Assembly (NCBI GenBank): GCA_028696755.1
Contig: JAQVGK010000243.1
Location: forward strand, 1-5,823
Source of the DNA: Bacteroidales bacterium
GTDB lineage: Bacteria > Bacteroidota > Bacteroidia > Bacteroidales > ML635J-15
DNA length: 5,823 nt
Reading direction: 5' to 3'
Shown: positions 1 to 5,528 of the stretch, piece after piece
Layout of the letters: every line of letters starts with the position of its first letter
Position numbering within the stretch: the first letter of the stretch is position 1
Position numbers and translations under genes: made by a program
Notes under the pieces: model-generated
Databases searched by the model: none
What the model was told of the DNA's origin: nothing
Seen by the model: only the letters and a program-made list of their open reading frames with translations

Positions 1-2
1 AA

Positions 3-48
3 CAGCCTAGAAGGCTGAATGGTTATGGATGTTAAGTCCTCTGGACTT
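3..48 (+). repeat. Two-hairpin palindromic unit, copy 1
   Basis: A first hairpin has arms CAGCCT (3-8) and AGGCTG (12-17) around loop AGA. A linker containing GTTATGGATGTTAAG (22-36) follows. A second hairpin then has arms AAGTCC (34-39) and GGACTT (43-48) around loop TCT. Both stems are perfect 6-bp pairings. The linker recurs in copies 2 and 3 while the stems differ. The architecture resembles REP/BIME-type intergenic palindromes, some of which are moved by REP-associated tyrosine transposases. That relation is inference, and no such transposase is in the window. Confidence 0.75.
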
Positions 49-92
49 TTCGGACGGTTTTTTAATTTGATGATATCATTTGTTTGGCATTT

Positions 93-113
93 CACATTCA
101 GCCTTCCAGGCTG
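93..113 (-). repeat. Left arm of 21-bp perfect inverted repeat containing a CAGCCT hairpin
   Basis: The bases 93-113 are the exact reverse complement of 328-348. Within them lies a self-complementary hairpin, CAGCCT (99-104), loop TCC, AGGCTG (108-113). The flanking CACATT at 93-98 mirrors AATGTG at 343-348, so the match is longer than the palindrome alone and shows the two copies are oppositely oriented. The distance between the outer ends is 256 bp. I see no convincing target-site duplication outside the two arms. Confidence 0.8.
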
Positions 114-133
114 TGATGCATTTGTATTTGTGT

Positions 134-186
134 ACCATAGGCGACTTCTGTCGCCTATGGTTATGGACGTTAAGCCTTACAGGCTT
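134..186 (+). repeat. Two-hairpin palindromic unit, copy 2
   Basis: The first hairpin has a 12-bp perfect stem, ACCATAGGCGAC (134-145) with GTCGCCTATGGT (150-161), and loop TTCT. It is the strongest hairpin in the window. The linker TATGGACGTT (162-171) follows, and then a second hairpin with arms AAGCCT (172-177) and AGGCTT (181-186) around loop TAC. The shared linker differs from copy 1 by one base (C at 168). The first stem is twice the length of the one in copy 1 and has an unrelated sequence, yet it sits in the same place relative to the linker. Confidence 0.8.
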
Positions 187-218
187 TTAGTACAATAATT
201 AATTTGCTGAAGTACTAA
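187..218. repeat. 7-bp inverted repeat between the convergent units
   Basis: TTAGTAC (187-193) and GTACTAA (212-218) are perfect reverse complements separated by an 18-base AT-rich loop. It starts at the base immediately after the second hairpin of copy 2 and lies between copies 2 and 3, which face each other. It may be the centre of a larger symmetrical arrangement, or an unrelated chance inverted repeat. The long loop makes it a weak structure. Confidence 0.4.
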
Positions 219-247
219 CATAGCTGATTGCCAAATCAAAGCAGTGT

Positions 248-307
248 AAGCACGTAGTGCTTAACATCCATAACTGTCAGCGAAATGCGAGAGCATGAGC
301 TGGCAGT
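248..307 (-). repeat. Two-hairpin palindromic unit, copy 3 (inverted)
   Basis: Read on the minus strand, a larger hairpin comes first. Its outer stem pairs 273-281 with 299-307 (nine pairs, including one G-T), and an inner stem ATGC/GCAT (285-288, 293-296) closes a GAGA loop on the plus strand. The small internal loop GAA opposite GA could form G-A pairs. Next is the linker, where GTTATGGATGTTAAG (complement of 260-274) is identical to copy 1. The second hairpin follows, with minus-strand arms AAGCAC and GTGCTT (248-253 with 257-262) and loop TAC, the same loop as copy 2. Confidence 0.75.
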
Positions 308-318
308 AAAAAAACGTT

Positions 319-342
319 AAATCAAAACAGCCTGGAAGGCTG
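319..342 (-). terminator. Possible Rho-independent terminator of the rsfS-ftsH-cdsA operon
   Basis: Read on the minus strand, the 6-bp GC-rich stem CAGCCT/AGGCTG with a 3-base loop is followed directly by TTTTGATTT, and a further T7 run lies about 20 bases on. This is the shape of an intrinsic terminator. It is about 150 bases past the cdsA stop, and no better candidate is nearer. The stem belongs to the dispersed palindrome family, so it may act as a terminator only incidentally. Confidence 0.35.
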
Positions 343-348
343 AATGTG
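328..348 (+). repeat. Right arm of 21-bp perfect inverted repeat containing a CAGCCT hairpin
   Basis: This holds the hairpin CAGCCT (328-333), loop GGA, AGGCTG (337-342) followed by AATGTG. It is the exact reverse complement of 93-113 and is also a near copy of 3-17, which has loop AGA. Of the three CAGCCT hairpins, this one lies closest to the end of cdsA. Confidence 0.8.
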
Positions 349-490
349 TGAGATGGAAATTTCTGTAAACTCATTCAGAAAAGCAATAACTAAACTATTG
401 AATATCAGTCATCTGTAGTGTTGATCAGGAATTGCTAAATACCATTATTAAAAGCGTTAACTAAACGATAATGAATTTGCTTCAAGTATC

Positions 491-1321
491 TTAACTCAAC
501 AAATCTTTCAAAACCAGATATATAAATACCCATGGAAGAGTAAAGATAAAACTATCGAGGCGATCGAGAAGTCCGCCGTGTCCCGGAAGTGTTTCGCCAG
601 AATCTTTTACGTTTATACTGCGTTTAAATTGTGACTCGATTAAATCGCCGATTGTTCCAAATACTACAACCAATGCTGATATTACAACCCAGTCGGTGGA
701 GCTTATTCCATCGAAAAAATTATGCATAAAGAAACCAGCAGCAATTGTAAAAACTGTTCCTCCGATAGTTCCTTCCCACGATTTTTTTGGCGAAACACGC
801 TCGTACAATCGATGTTTTCCCAATGGAACACCAACAACATAAGCCATGCTATCGAATATCCAAATTAGGACAAGTACTCCAACAAGAATCCCAGGGTTAA
901 ATGTCGCAACTGCTCCATACTTTCCAAAAACAATCATCATTGCAGTCATCAATGGAAGAGTGATATAAACTAGCGATAAAACAGTGAATGCAACATTTCG
1001 AAGTGGGTTCTTTTCGTTTTTAAACAGTTCCTCAACAAAAATCAGCAAAATCGGCACAAGGCATACCCATAAAAATCTTGCATCTGCATTATAAACAACT
1101 ACAGCAAACAAAACAGAAATGGAGGCAATTCCAGCAACAAATCCCGCAAAAGAAAGAGGACTAGATTCGTCATTTTTTACAATTCGGTAAAATTCTACTT
1201 TAAGCCAAACATCAGCAATCAGTAAGAATGCCAGCAGTGTCCATTGATTGATAAGTATAAGCGCCAGACTTACTGCCACAAATATGCTGCCTGTGATGCT
1301 TCGTTTTAGTAGATTGCTCAA
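491..1321 (-). CDS. cdsA: Phosphatidate cytidylyltransferase (CDP-diacylglycerol synthase)
   Basis: This integral inner-membrane enzyme makes CDP-diacylglycerol and pyrophosphate from CTP and phosphatidate, the branch point for phosphatidylserine, phosphatidylethanolamine and phosphatidylglycerol synthesis. The 276-residue product has about eight hydrophobic segments. It carries the complete CDP-diacylglycerol synthase signature at 230-256: SQFKR, then KD (239-240), then LPGHGGLLDRLD. The conserved block WIFDSMAYVVG (154-164) and SPKKSWEG (177-184) and the acidic GDLIES (225-230) are also present. Length is normal for the family. The start is a TTG at 1319-1321. An in-frame TAG at 1328-1330 blocks extension, and no ATG occurs before residue 126. 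The N-terminus (S)NLLKRSITG looks like a normal family start, so the TTG is credible, although the adjacent ATT at 1322-1324 cannot be excluded. The start lies two bases after the ftsH stop, which implies translational coupling. Confidence 0.95.
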   Translation of the reverse strand: MSNLLKRSITGSIFVAVSLALILINQWTLLAFLLIADVWLKVEFYRIVKNDESSPLSFAGFVAGIASISVLFAVVVYNADARFLWVCLVPILLIFVEELFKNEKNPLRNVAFTVLSLVYITLPLMTAMMIVFGKYGAVATFNPGILVGVLVLIWIFDSMAYVVGVPLGKHRLYERVSPKKSWEGTIGGTVFTIAAGFFMHNFFDGISSTDWVVISALVVVFGTIGDLIESQFKRSINVKDSGETLPGHGGLLDRLDSFIFTLPWVFIYLVLKDLLS

Positions 1322-1323
1322 AA

Positions 1324-3318
1324 TTAACTATTTTCAGAGTTTGCAATACTTTCTTCGACTTGAGGAGCAATTGTTTCAGGGCTTGATTTGTCGCCTTTGC
1401 GTTTTCCAAATATCCGCTCGAGATCGTCGCTAAAAATAACTTCTTTTTCGAGAAGTGTTTCGGCAAGTTCTGAGAGACCTTTGATATTTTCGGTTAATAC
1501 TTGCTTGGCGCGATTATATTGTCCCTCGATTAGAGATTTAACCTCAGAATCGATTAGCTCGGATGTTTTTTCACTATATGGCTTTGTGAAACCAAAATCG
1601 TTTTGTCCAGTAGAGTCGTAATAAGAAAGATTTCCAACCTTGTCGCTCATCCCATAAAATCCAATCATTGCAAACGAAAGTTTAGTAACTCTTTCGAGAT
1701 CGTTAAGCGCGCCAGTTGATACCTTTCCAAAATTTATTTCTTCGGATGCTCGTCCTCCAAGAATTGAAGCGATTTCGTCGAGAAGTTGCTCTTTTGTTGT
1801 AATGGCTCTTTCTTCTGGCAAATACCAAGCGGCTCCAAGAGCTCGGCCACGTGGAATTATTGTAACTTTAAGCAGTGGATTTGCATGTTCGAGTAGCCAG
1901 CTTACAGTTGCGTGACCAGCTTCGTGATATGCAATTGTGCGTTTCTCGTCTTGAGTAATAATTTTACTTTTACGCTCTAGTCCACCAACGATTCTGTCAA
2001 CTGCGTCAAGGAAATCCTGACGTTCGATTTGCTTTTTATTATTTCGAGCTGCAATAAGAGCTGCTTCGTTACACACATTTGCAATATCGGCACCGCTAAA
2101 ACCAGGAGTTTGTTTGGCAAGAAAATCGACAGCAACTTCGGGAGCCATTTTTAAGGAGCGAGTATGAACTCTGAAAATAGCTTCACGTTCAACAATATCA
2201 GGCAATTCGAGATGAATCTGTCGATCGAAACGACCAGCACGCATAAGAGCTTTGTCCAAAATATCAGCACGGTTTGTAGCTGCAAGAATTATTACTCCAC
2301 TGTTAGTATCGAAACCATCCATCTCGGTAAGAAGCTGGTTTAGAGTATTTTCACGTTCATCGTTCGAACTAAAGTTTGCATTTTTACCACGGGCACGTCC
2401 TATTGCATCAATTTCGTCAATGAAAATAATACACGGAGCCTTTGATTTTGCCTGCTTAAAGAGGTCGCGCACACGTGAAGCGCCAACACCAACAAACATT
2501 TCAACAAAATCGGATCCACTGAGTGAGAAAAACGGCACATTAGCTTCGCCAGCAACAGCTTTAGCTAATAAAGTTTTTCCTGTTCCGGGAGGGCCAACAA
2601 GCAATGCTCCCTTAGGAATTTTACCACCCAGTTTTGTGTATTTATCCGAGTTCTTCAGAAAATCGACAATCTCCATGATCTCTACCTTAGCTTCTTCGAG
2701 TCCAGCAACATCATTAAAGTTAACCTGAACACGACGCTCTTTGTCAAAAACCTGAGCTTTAGACTTCCCAATATTGAATATTGCGTTACCACCGGCACCT
2801 CCACCGTTCATACGTCTGAAAATCAGGTACCATAAACCAACTAAAAGAGCAATCGGCAAAAGCCAACCAAGGATTTCTCCCATATAATTGTGCTGGGTGT
2901 CGTACTGTGTTGTAAGTCTATCGGCTTCGGGAATGTCTTTTTGAGCTTCGACTAGCTGATTCTCAAATGTTTCTACATCGCCAATTTTAAAGAAATAATG
3001 AGGTCCAGTATTTCCACTAAAATTGAACGGTCCCGATTTACTAACCTCTTTGTACTTATCTTTTGTGAGCTTGTCTTTCTTAATAAAAATATCAACGCGC
3101 TCCTTATTTACAATTACGATCTTTTCAACATCACCAGATTTCAAGAACTCTTTTTCAAACTCTTGTCTGTTAATCTCTTTCGATGCACTGCCAAAATCAA
3201 TGAATGTAAAACCAATAAATATTGCAAACATTACGATGTAAATCCACACTCTGTTTTTTGGAGCTTGAGGTGCACCACCGCTAGGGATATTTGGTTTTTG
3301 TTCTTTCTTTTCTTCCAT
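1324..3318 (-). CDS. ftsH: ATP-dependent zinc metalloprotease FtsH
   Basis: This membrane-anchored hexameric AAA+ protease extracts and degrades misfolded membrane proteins and selected regulators. The product has 664 residues. After a Pro-rich cytoplasmic N-tip, a first membrane segment spans about 24-42. An extracytoplasmic domain covers about 43-147 and a second membrane segment about 149-167. The AAA+ module carries Walker A GPPGTGKT (242-249), the pore-loop FVGVG (275-279), Walker B IIFIDEID (297-304), and the second region of homology [19 protein letters not shown] (348-366) with both Arg-finger positions. The peptidase has HEAGH (465-469). By alignment from memory with the E. coli protein, the third zinc ligand is Asp540 in STGALND. 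The C-tail (640-664) is polar and low in complexity. No key residue is missing. It starts 61 bases after the rsfS stop with no terminator between them, and the upstream sequence AACGTAAAG is A-rich rather than a strong Shine-Dalgarno sequence, as is usual in this phylum. Confidence 0.98.
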   Translation of the reverse strand: MEEKKEQKPNIPSGGAPQAPKNRVWIYIVMFAIFIGFTFIDFGSASKEINRQEFEKEFLKSGDVEKIVIVNKERVDIFIKKDKLTKDKYKEVSKSGPFNFSGNTGPHYFFKIGDVETFENQLVEAQKDIPEADRLTTQYDTQHNYMGEILGWLLPIALLVGLWYLIFRRMNGGGAGGNAIFNIGKSKAQVFDKERRVQVNFNDVAGLEEAKVEIMEIVDFLKNSDKYTKLGGKIPKGALLVGPPGTGKTLLAKAVAGEANVPFFSLSGSDFVEMFVGVGASRVRDLFKQAKSKAPCIIFIDEIDAIGRARGKNANFSSNDERENTLNQLLTEMDGFDTNSGVIILAATNRADILDKALMRAGRFDRQIHLELPDIVEREAIFRVHTRSLKMAPEVAVDFLAKQTPGFSGADIANVCNEAALIAARNNKKQIERQDFLDAVDRIVGGLERKSKIITQDEKRTIAYHEAGHATVSWLLEHANPLLKVTIIPRGRALGAAWYLPEERAITTKEQLLDEIASILGGRASEEINFGKVSTGALNDLERVTKLSFAMIGFYGMSDKVGNLSYYDSTGQNDFGFTKPYSEKTSELIDSEVKSLIEGQYNRAKQVLTENIKGLSELAETLLEKEVIFSDDLERIFGKRKGDKSSPETIAPQVEESIANSENS

Positions 3319-3379
3319 CTTTACGTTAAATAGTTTGAGCTATAAACTTAAATTTTATTCTAATGTTTTATGCTTTTGG

Positions 3380-3751
3380 TTAATTTTTTATTAAAACCGG
3401 CTCGGCATCAGCCCAAAGTTGCTCAAGTCGATAAAAATCTCTTGATTTTGGTTGAAAAATATGCACAACAACATTTACATAATCAAGAAGAACCCATTCG
3501 TTGTTCTCCATTCCTTCACGTTTCCAGGGTTTTTCTTTTACCTGCGCTTTAACATTAGCTTCGGTAAACTGAGCAAGTGTGTTTACATGAACGTCCGAAT
3601 TTCCGGTACAAATTACAAAGTAATCGCACACAGAACTTCCTGTTTTTCTAAGATTTAATACTAAAATATCTTCTGCCTTTTTCTCGGCCAATGAATCGTG
3701 AATTGCTTTGAGTAGTCCGTCAATATCGTCAACTATTCGCTTTTTTGCCAT
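3380..3751 (-). CDS. rsfS: Ribosome silencing factor RsfS (Iojap/RsfA family)
   Basis: RsfS binds ribosomal protein L14 (uL14) on the large subunit and blocks joining with the 30S, lowering translation when nutrients are short. The 123-residue product spans the whole single domain. Family-typical stretches are DYFVICTGNSD (43-53), WVLLDYVNVVVHIF (86-99) and FYRLEQLW (106-113). The reading frame is open back to a GTG at 3830-3832, but the ATG at 3749-3751 is preferred. It gives the normal N-terminus MAKKRIVDD and a normal length, and a good promoter lies between the two candidates. It is the first gene of the operon with ftsH and cdsA, an order frequently seen in Bacteroidota. This places a translation brake, a protease and a lipid enzyme under shared transcription. 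Confidence 0.95.
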   Translation of the reverse strand: MAKKRIVDDIDGLLKAIHDSLAEKKAEDILVLNLRKTGSSVCDYFVICTGNSDVHVNTLAQFTEANVKAQVKEKPWKREGMENNEWVLLDYVNVVVHIFQPKSRDFYRLEQLWADAEPVLIKN

Positions 3752-3766
3752 ATATAATTTTTTTTG

Positions 3767-3798
3767 CAAAGATACTAAAAGAGAGGAGATTATGAAAA
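3767..3798 (-). promoter_or_regulatory. Bacteroidota-type promoter for rsfS-ftsH-cdsA
   Basis: On the minus strand TATCTTTG (complement of 3767-3774) matches the Bacteroidota -7 consensus TAnnTTTG exactly. Nineteen bases upstream, TTTTC (complement of 3794-3798) is a three-of-four match to the -33 TTTG element. Transcription would begin near 3760-3762, leaving a leader of only about ten bases before the rsfS ATG. The leader is A/T-rich (AAAAATTATAT) with no Shine-Dalgarno sequence. Confidence 0.6.
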
Positions 3799-3848
3799 TC
3801 TCGAAGATAAATTTTAAAAGAGTGCACTTCACGCTGCGACACTGTCAG

Positions 3849-3870
3849 GACCTACGGACACCGACAGGTC
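3849..3870. repeat. Compact palindrome GACCT...AGGTC
   Basis: An outer 5-bp stem GACCT (3849-3853) with AGGTC (3866-3870) encloses an inner 3-bp stem CGG (3855-3857) with CCG (3861-3863) and loop ACA, with a small asymmetric bulge between the stems. A competing pairing exists between CTGTC (3842-3846) and GACAG (3863-3867), so two exclusive folds are possible. No T-run follows on either strand, so it is not an obvious intrinsic terminator. It lies between the 9-bp repeats and the rsfS promoter. Confidence 0.5.
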
Positions 3871-3883
3871 TTGCCAGCAGCTC

Positions 3884-3928
3884 AAATACTTTAGGCACTC
3901 TAGGCACTCCAAGTACTTTAAGTACTTC
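3884..3928. repeat. Array of five degenerate 9-bp tandem repeats
   Basis: Five consecutive 9-mers fill this stretch without gaps: AAATACTTT, AGGCACTCT, AGGCACTCC, AAGTACTTT and AAGTACTTC. The consensus is ARRYACTYY with A at the first position of unit 1 varying as shown. The last unit ends at the base next to the stop codon of the barrel gene (3929-3931). Because the unit is three codons long, the minus-strand frame of that gene stays open through the array. The units come in two sub-types (GGCAC and AGTAC), suggesting local duplication of neighbours. Confidence 0.7.
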
Positions 3929-5527
3929 TTAATAAATCATTTCCCTTTTAAGAAAGTTCGATTTTATGCCAAAGAAAACATAAGTATAGTTACGTCGCGC
4001 TTGGATCTCGGGTTTTATGCTGCGAAAAATAACACCTGCATTAAGCGATAAGTTTTTATTTTCCCACAATATGTAACCAAAATCAAGTTTTGCAGTTATA
4101 GCTTCGGTTCTAACTCCTTGAAGAATCACATTTCCAAAAGAATTTACGATATAATCGTAGCCTTGATTTCCGTCCATCGTTGGCTTAAAGATATTCTGCC
4201 CGAAATGCGTTCCAGTAGTATCAGCACCCAAAATTGCATACATAATTTTAGCATCAGCAATTATCCGCTTGCCTAAATAAGAAACTCCGCTTACCGATTC
4301 AACAAAATTTGCTCCCAGTGGATGTGCAAGTGGTTGCAAGGCATGTGAATAGTTTTGCTCGGGATGAACATGAGAAAATGTATAAGGGCGGGCTATATTT
4401 AGTTCGGTAAACAAATCTAGTCCTTCGACTTTAAAAACATCGTAAGATTTGAAACCTAGCTGAGCTGCCCATTTATTCGCAAACCATCCATATTCGCCAG
4501 TGTAATCTGGATTTACAGTGTGTTTAATATCATTTATTAGCTGACCAACAATAATATCGTCGAGAACAAACTGCCCGTAAACTGCATTCCTATCGTTTAG
4601 CGTAAATCTCATATTTAGACCAAGCAGCGCATTATCTTCGGAACCCAAATTAAACTCTACCGGGCGGAAAAATATAATCGGATTCATGTATTCGAAAGTG
4701 AAGAAATTTTTGTTGCGAGTAATTATTGCCTCAAACAAACCAAGATTAAAACGCTTACCAATTTTCCAGTCAAGATAATGAAAAACATTGAATTTATTAA
4801 TTCTATCGAAACCACTCATATAAGTTGGTTCAATATAAGCTCGATGATAAGCCCAAACACATGAATATTTTACCGACAAAAACGATGTTTCGAGTTTAAA
4901 ATATGGGTATGCCGAAGCAAAATCCGACAGCATAAACGAGCGATAGCCATCACCATAGGAATTCTTACCACGAGCTAGTTCTAACCTTAGAAAATTGTAT
5001 GGCGACCAAGTAATATGAATATCGTTTTCGATAATTACATTGCCAACACTTTCAGGTACTATTCCCAAACCAGGATACACATAAAAACTCGAATTTCGGA
5101 AAACCTGATAATCAGGCACACCTAACCTCCATGCCGAAAGCTGGTAACTGATACCGAATTTATCTCCCACAGCATAATCAACCAAACCACCAAGATGAGT
5201 ATTGATCATATACTCCTGAATCTCCTGAAATCCAAACCAATTAAAGACTTCGTAAACAGGAAGCGCATAAAATGATTTTTCTTTCCCATTTTTCTCCCAC
5301 TTTCGCCCATAATACAAAAAACTCTGCTCGTACTGGCCTTCGTAAATCATCGAGTCTGCTTTCTCGTTAAAATATACTGGCAGAATTGAGGAGTGCCCTT
5401 TGATGTCGGTTCGCAAACTATTTTTTTGAATATCACGGATATAATGAGGATCGCGCACAGGAATATTCTGAGCAGTTGCTGCAGTTAGCAAACAAAGAAA
5501 AACGATATGTGCGACAAATTTCTTCAT
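3929..5527 (-). CDS. Wzi/RemB-like outer-membrane beta-barrel protein
   Basis: The 532-residue product starts with a clear Sec signal peptide (MKKFVAHIVFLCLLTAATA, cleavage before Gln20) and is rich in alternating aromatic and polar beta-strand stretches without transmembrane helices. This fits an outer-membrane barrel. Blocks that recall the Bacteroidota Wzi-like capsule-assembly and RemB gliding-associated family are GDGYRSFMLSDFASAYPYF (192-210), NPIIFFRPVEFNLGSEDNAL (282-301) and RPYTFSHVHPE with LAHPLGANF (380-408). Wzi in enteric bacteria is a surface lectin that anchors capsule, and RemB contributes to Flavobacterium gliding. Which role applies here cannot be read from the sequence, and no capsule or gld gene is visible. 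The ATG is one base after the preceding stop (TAG-G-ATG), so it is probably coupled to that gene. Family assignment rests on remembered motifs, so the barrel call is firmer than the family name. Confidence 0.75.
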   Translation of the reverse strand: MKKFVAHIVFLCLLTAATAQNIPVRDPHYIRDIQKNSLRTDIKGHSSILPVYFNEKADSMIYEGQYEQSFLYYGRKWEKNGKEKSFYALPVYEVFNWFGFQEIQEYMINTHLGGLVDYAVGDKFGISYQLSAWRLGVPDYQVFRNSSFYVYPGLGIVPESVGNVIIENDIHITWSPYNFLRLELARGKNSYGDGYRSFMLSDFASAYPYFKLETSFLSVKYSCVWAYHRAYIEPTYMSGFDRINKFNVFHYLDWKIGKRFNLGLFEAIITRNKNFFTFEYMNPIIFFRPVEFNLGSEDNALLGLNMRFTLNDRNAVYGQFVLDDIIVGQLINDIKHTVNPDYTGEYGWFANKWAAQLGFKSYDVFKVEGLDLFTELNIARPYTFSHVHPEQNYSHALQPLAHPLGANFVESVSGVSYLGKRIIADAKIMYAILGADTTGTHFGQNIFKPTMDGNQGYDYIVNSFGNVILQGVRTEAITAKLDFGYILWENKNLSLNAGVIFRSIKPEIQARRNYTYVFFGIKSNFLKREMIY

Positions 5528-5528
5528 C

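Larger units (their letters stand above)
1..490. other. Gene-free intergenic region downstream of cdsA, rich in palindromic repeats
   Basis: No convincing reading frame is present on either strand. The part from 1 to 348 is packed with short perfect hairpins, which are listed separately: three two-hairpin units, three copies of CAGCCT-NNN-AGGCTG and a central 7-bp inverted repeat. A 10-bp perfect palindrome ATGATATCAT also lies at 70-79. The part from 349 to 490 is plain AT-rich sequence in which I see no repeat, promoter box or RNA gene. The whole stretch is the 3' flank of the rsfS-ftsH-cdsA operon. Whatever lies to the left of the window is not visible. Confidence 0.8.

Noticed and set aside
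34..60. Plus-strand intrinsic terminator (AAGTCC hairpin followed by TTTT)
   Set aside because: The T-run is short and interrupted by CGGACGG, and no plus-strand gene is visible upstream. The hairpin is better explained as part of the two-hairpin unit.
70..79. Perfect palindrome ATGATATCAT as an operator
   Set aside because: It is short, AT-rich and not next to any visible promoter or gene start, so it is compatible with chance.
3..348. CRISPR array
   Set aside because: The repeats are irregularly spaced, occur in both orientations and are themselves palindromic units with different stems. There are no uniform spacers and no cas gene.
2252..2728. Plus-strand open frame of 158 codons inside ftsH
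   Set aside because: It lies wholly antisense to the highly conserved AAA+ domain and has no start context or recognisable motif, so it is a shadow of ftsH codon use.
3343..3350. Second promoter for ftsH: TAAGTTTA on the minus strand, one base from TAnnTTTG
   Set aside because: The key final G is missing and no -33 element is found at the right distance in this AT-rich gap.
3752..3832. Longer rsfS beginning at GTG 3830-3832, adding 27 hydrophobic residues
   Set aside because: The extension contains the promoter boxes, is atypical for a soluble ribosome-binding protein, and the ATG at 3749-3751 gives the usual family N-terminus.
3708..3932. Plus-strand open frame ending in TLGTLGTPSTLSTS
   Set aside because: It spans the rsfS 5' end, its promoter and the 9-bp array. 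The repetitive tail is just the array translated, with no sign of a real gene.
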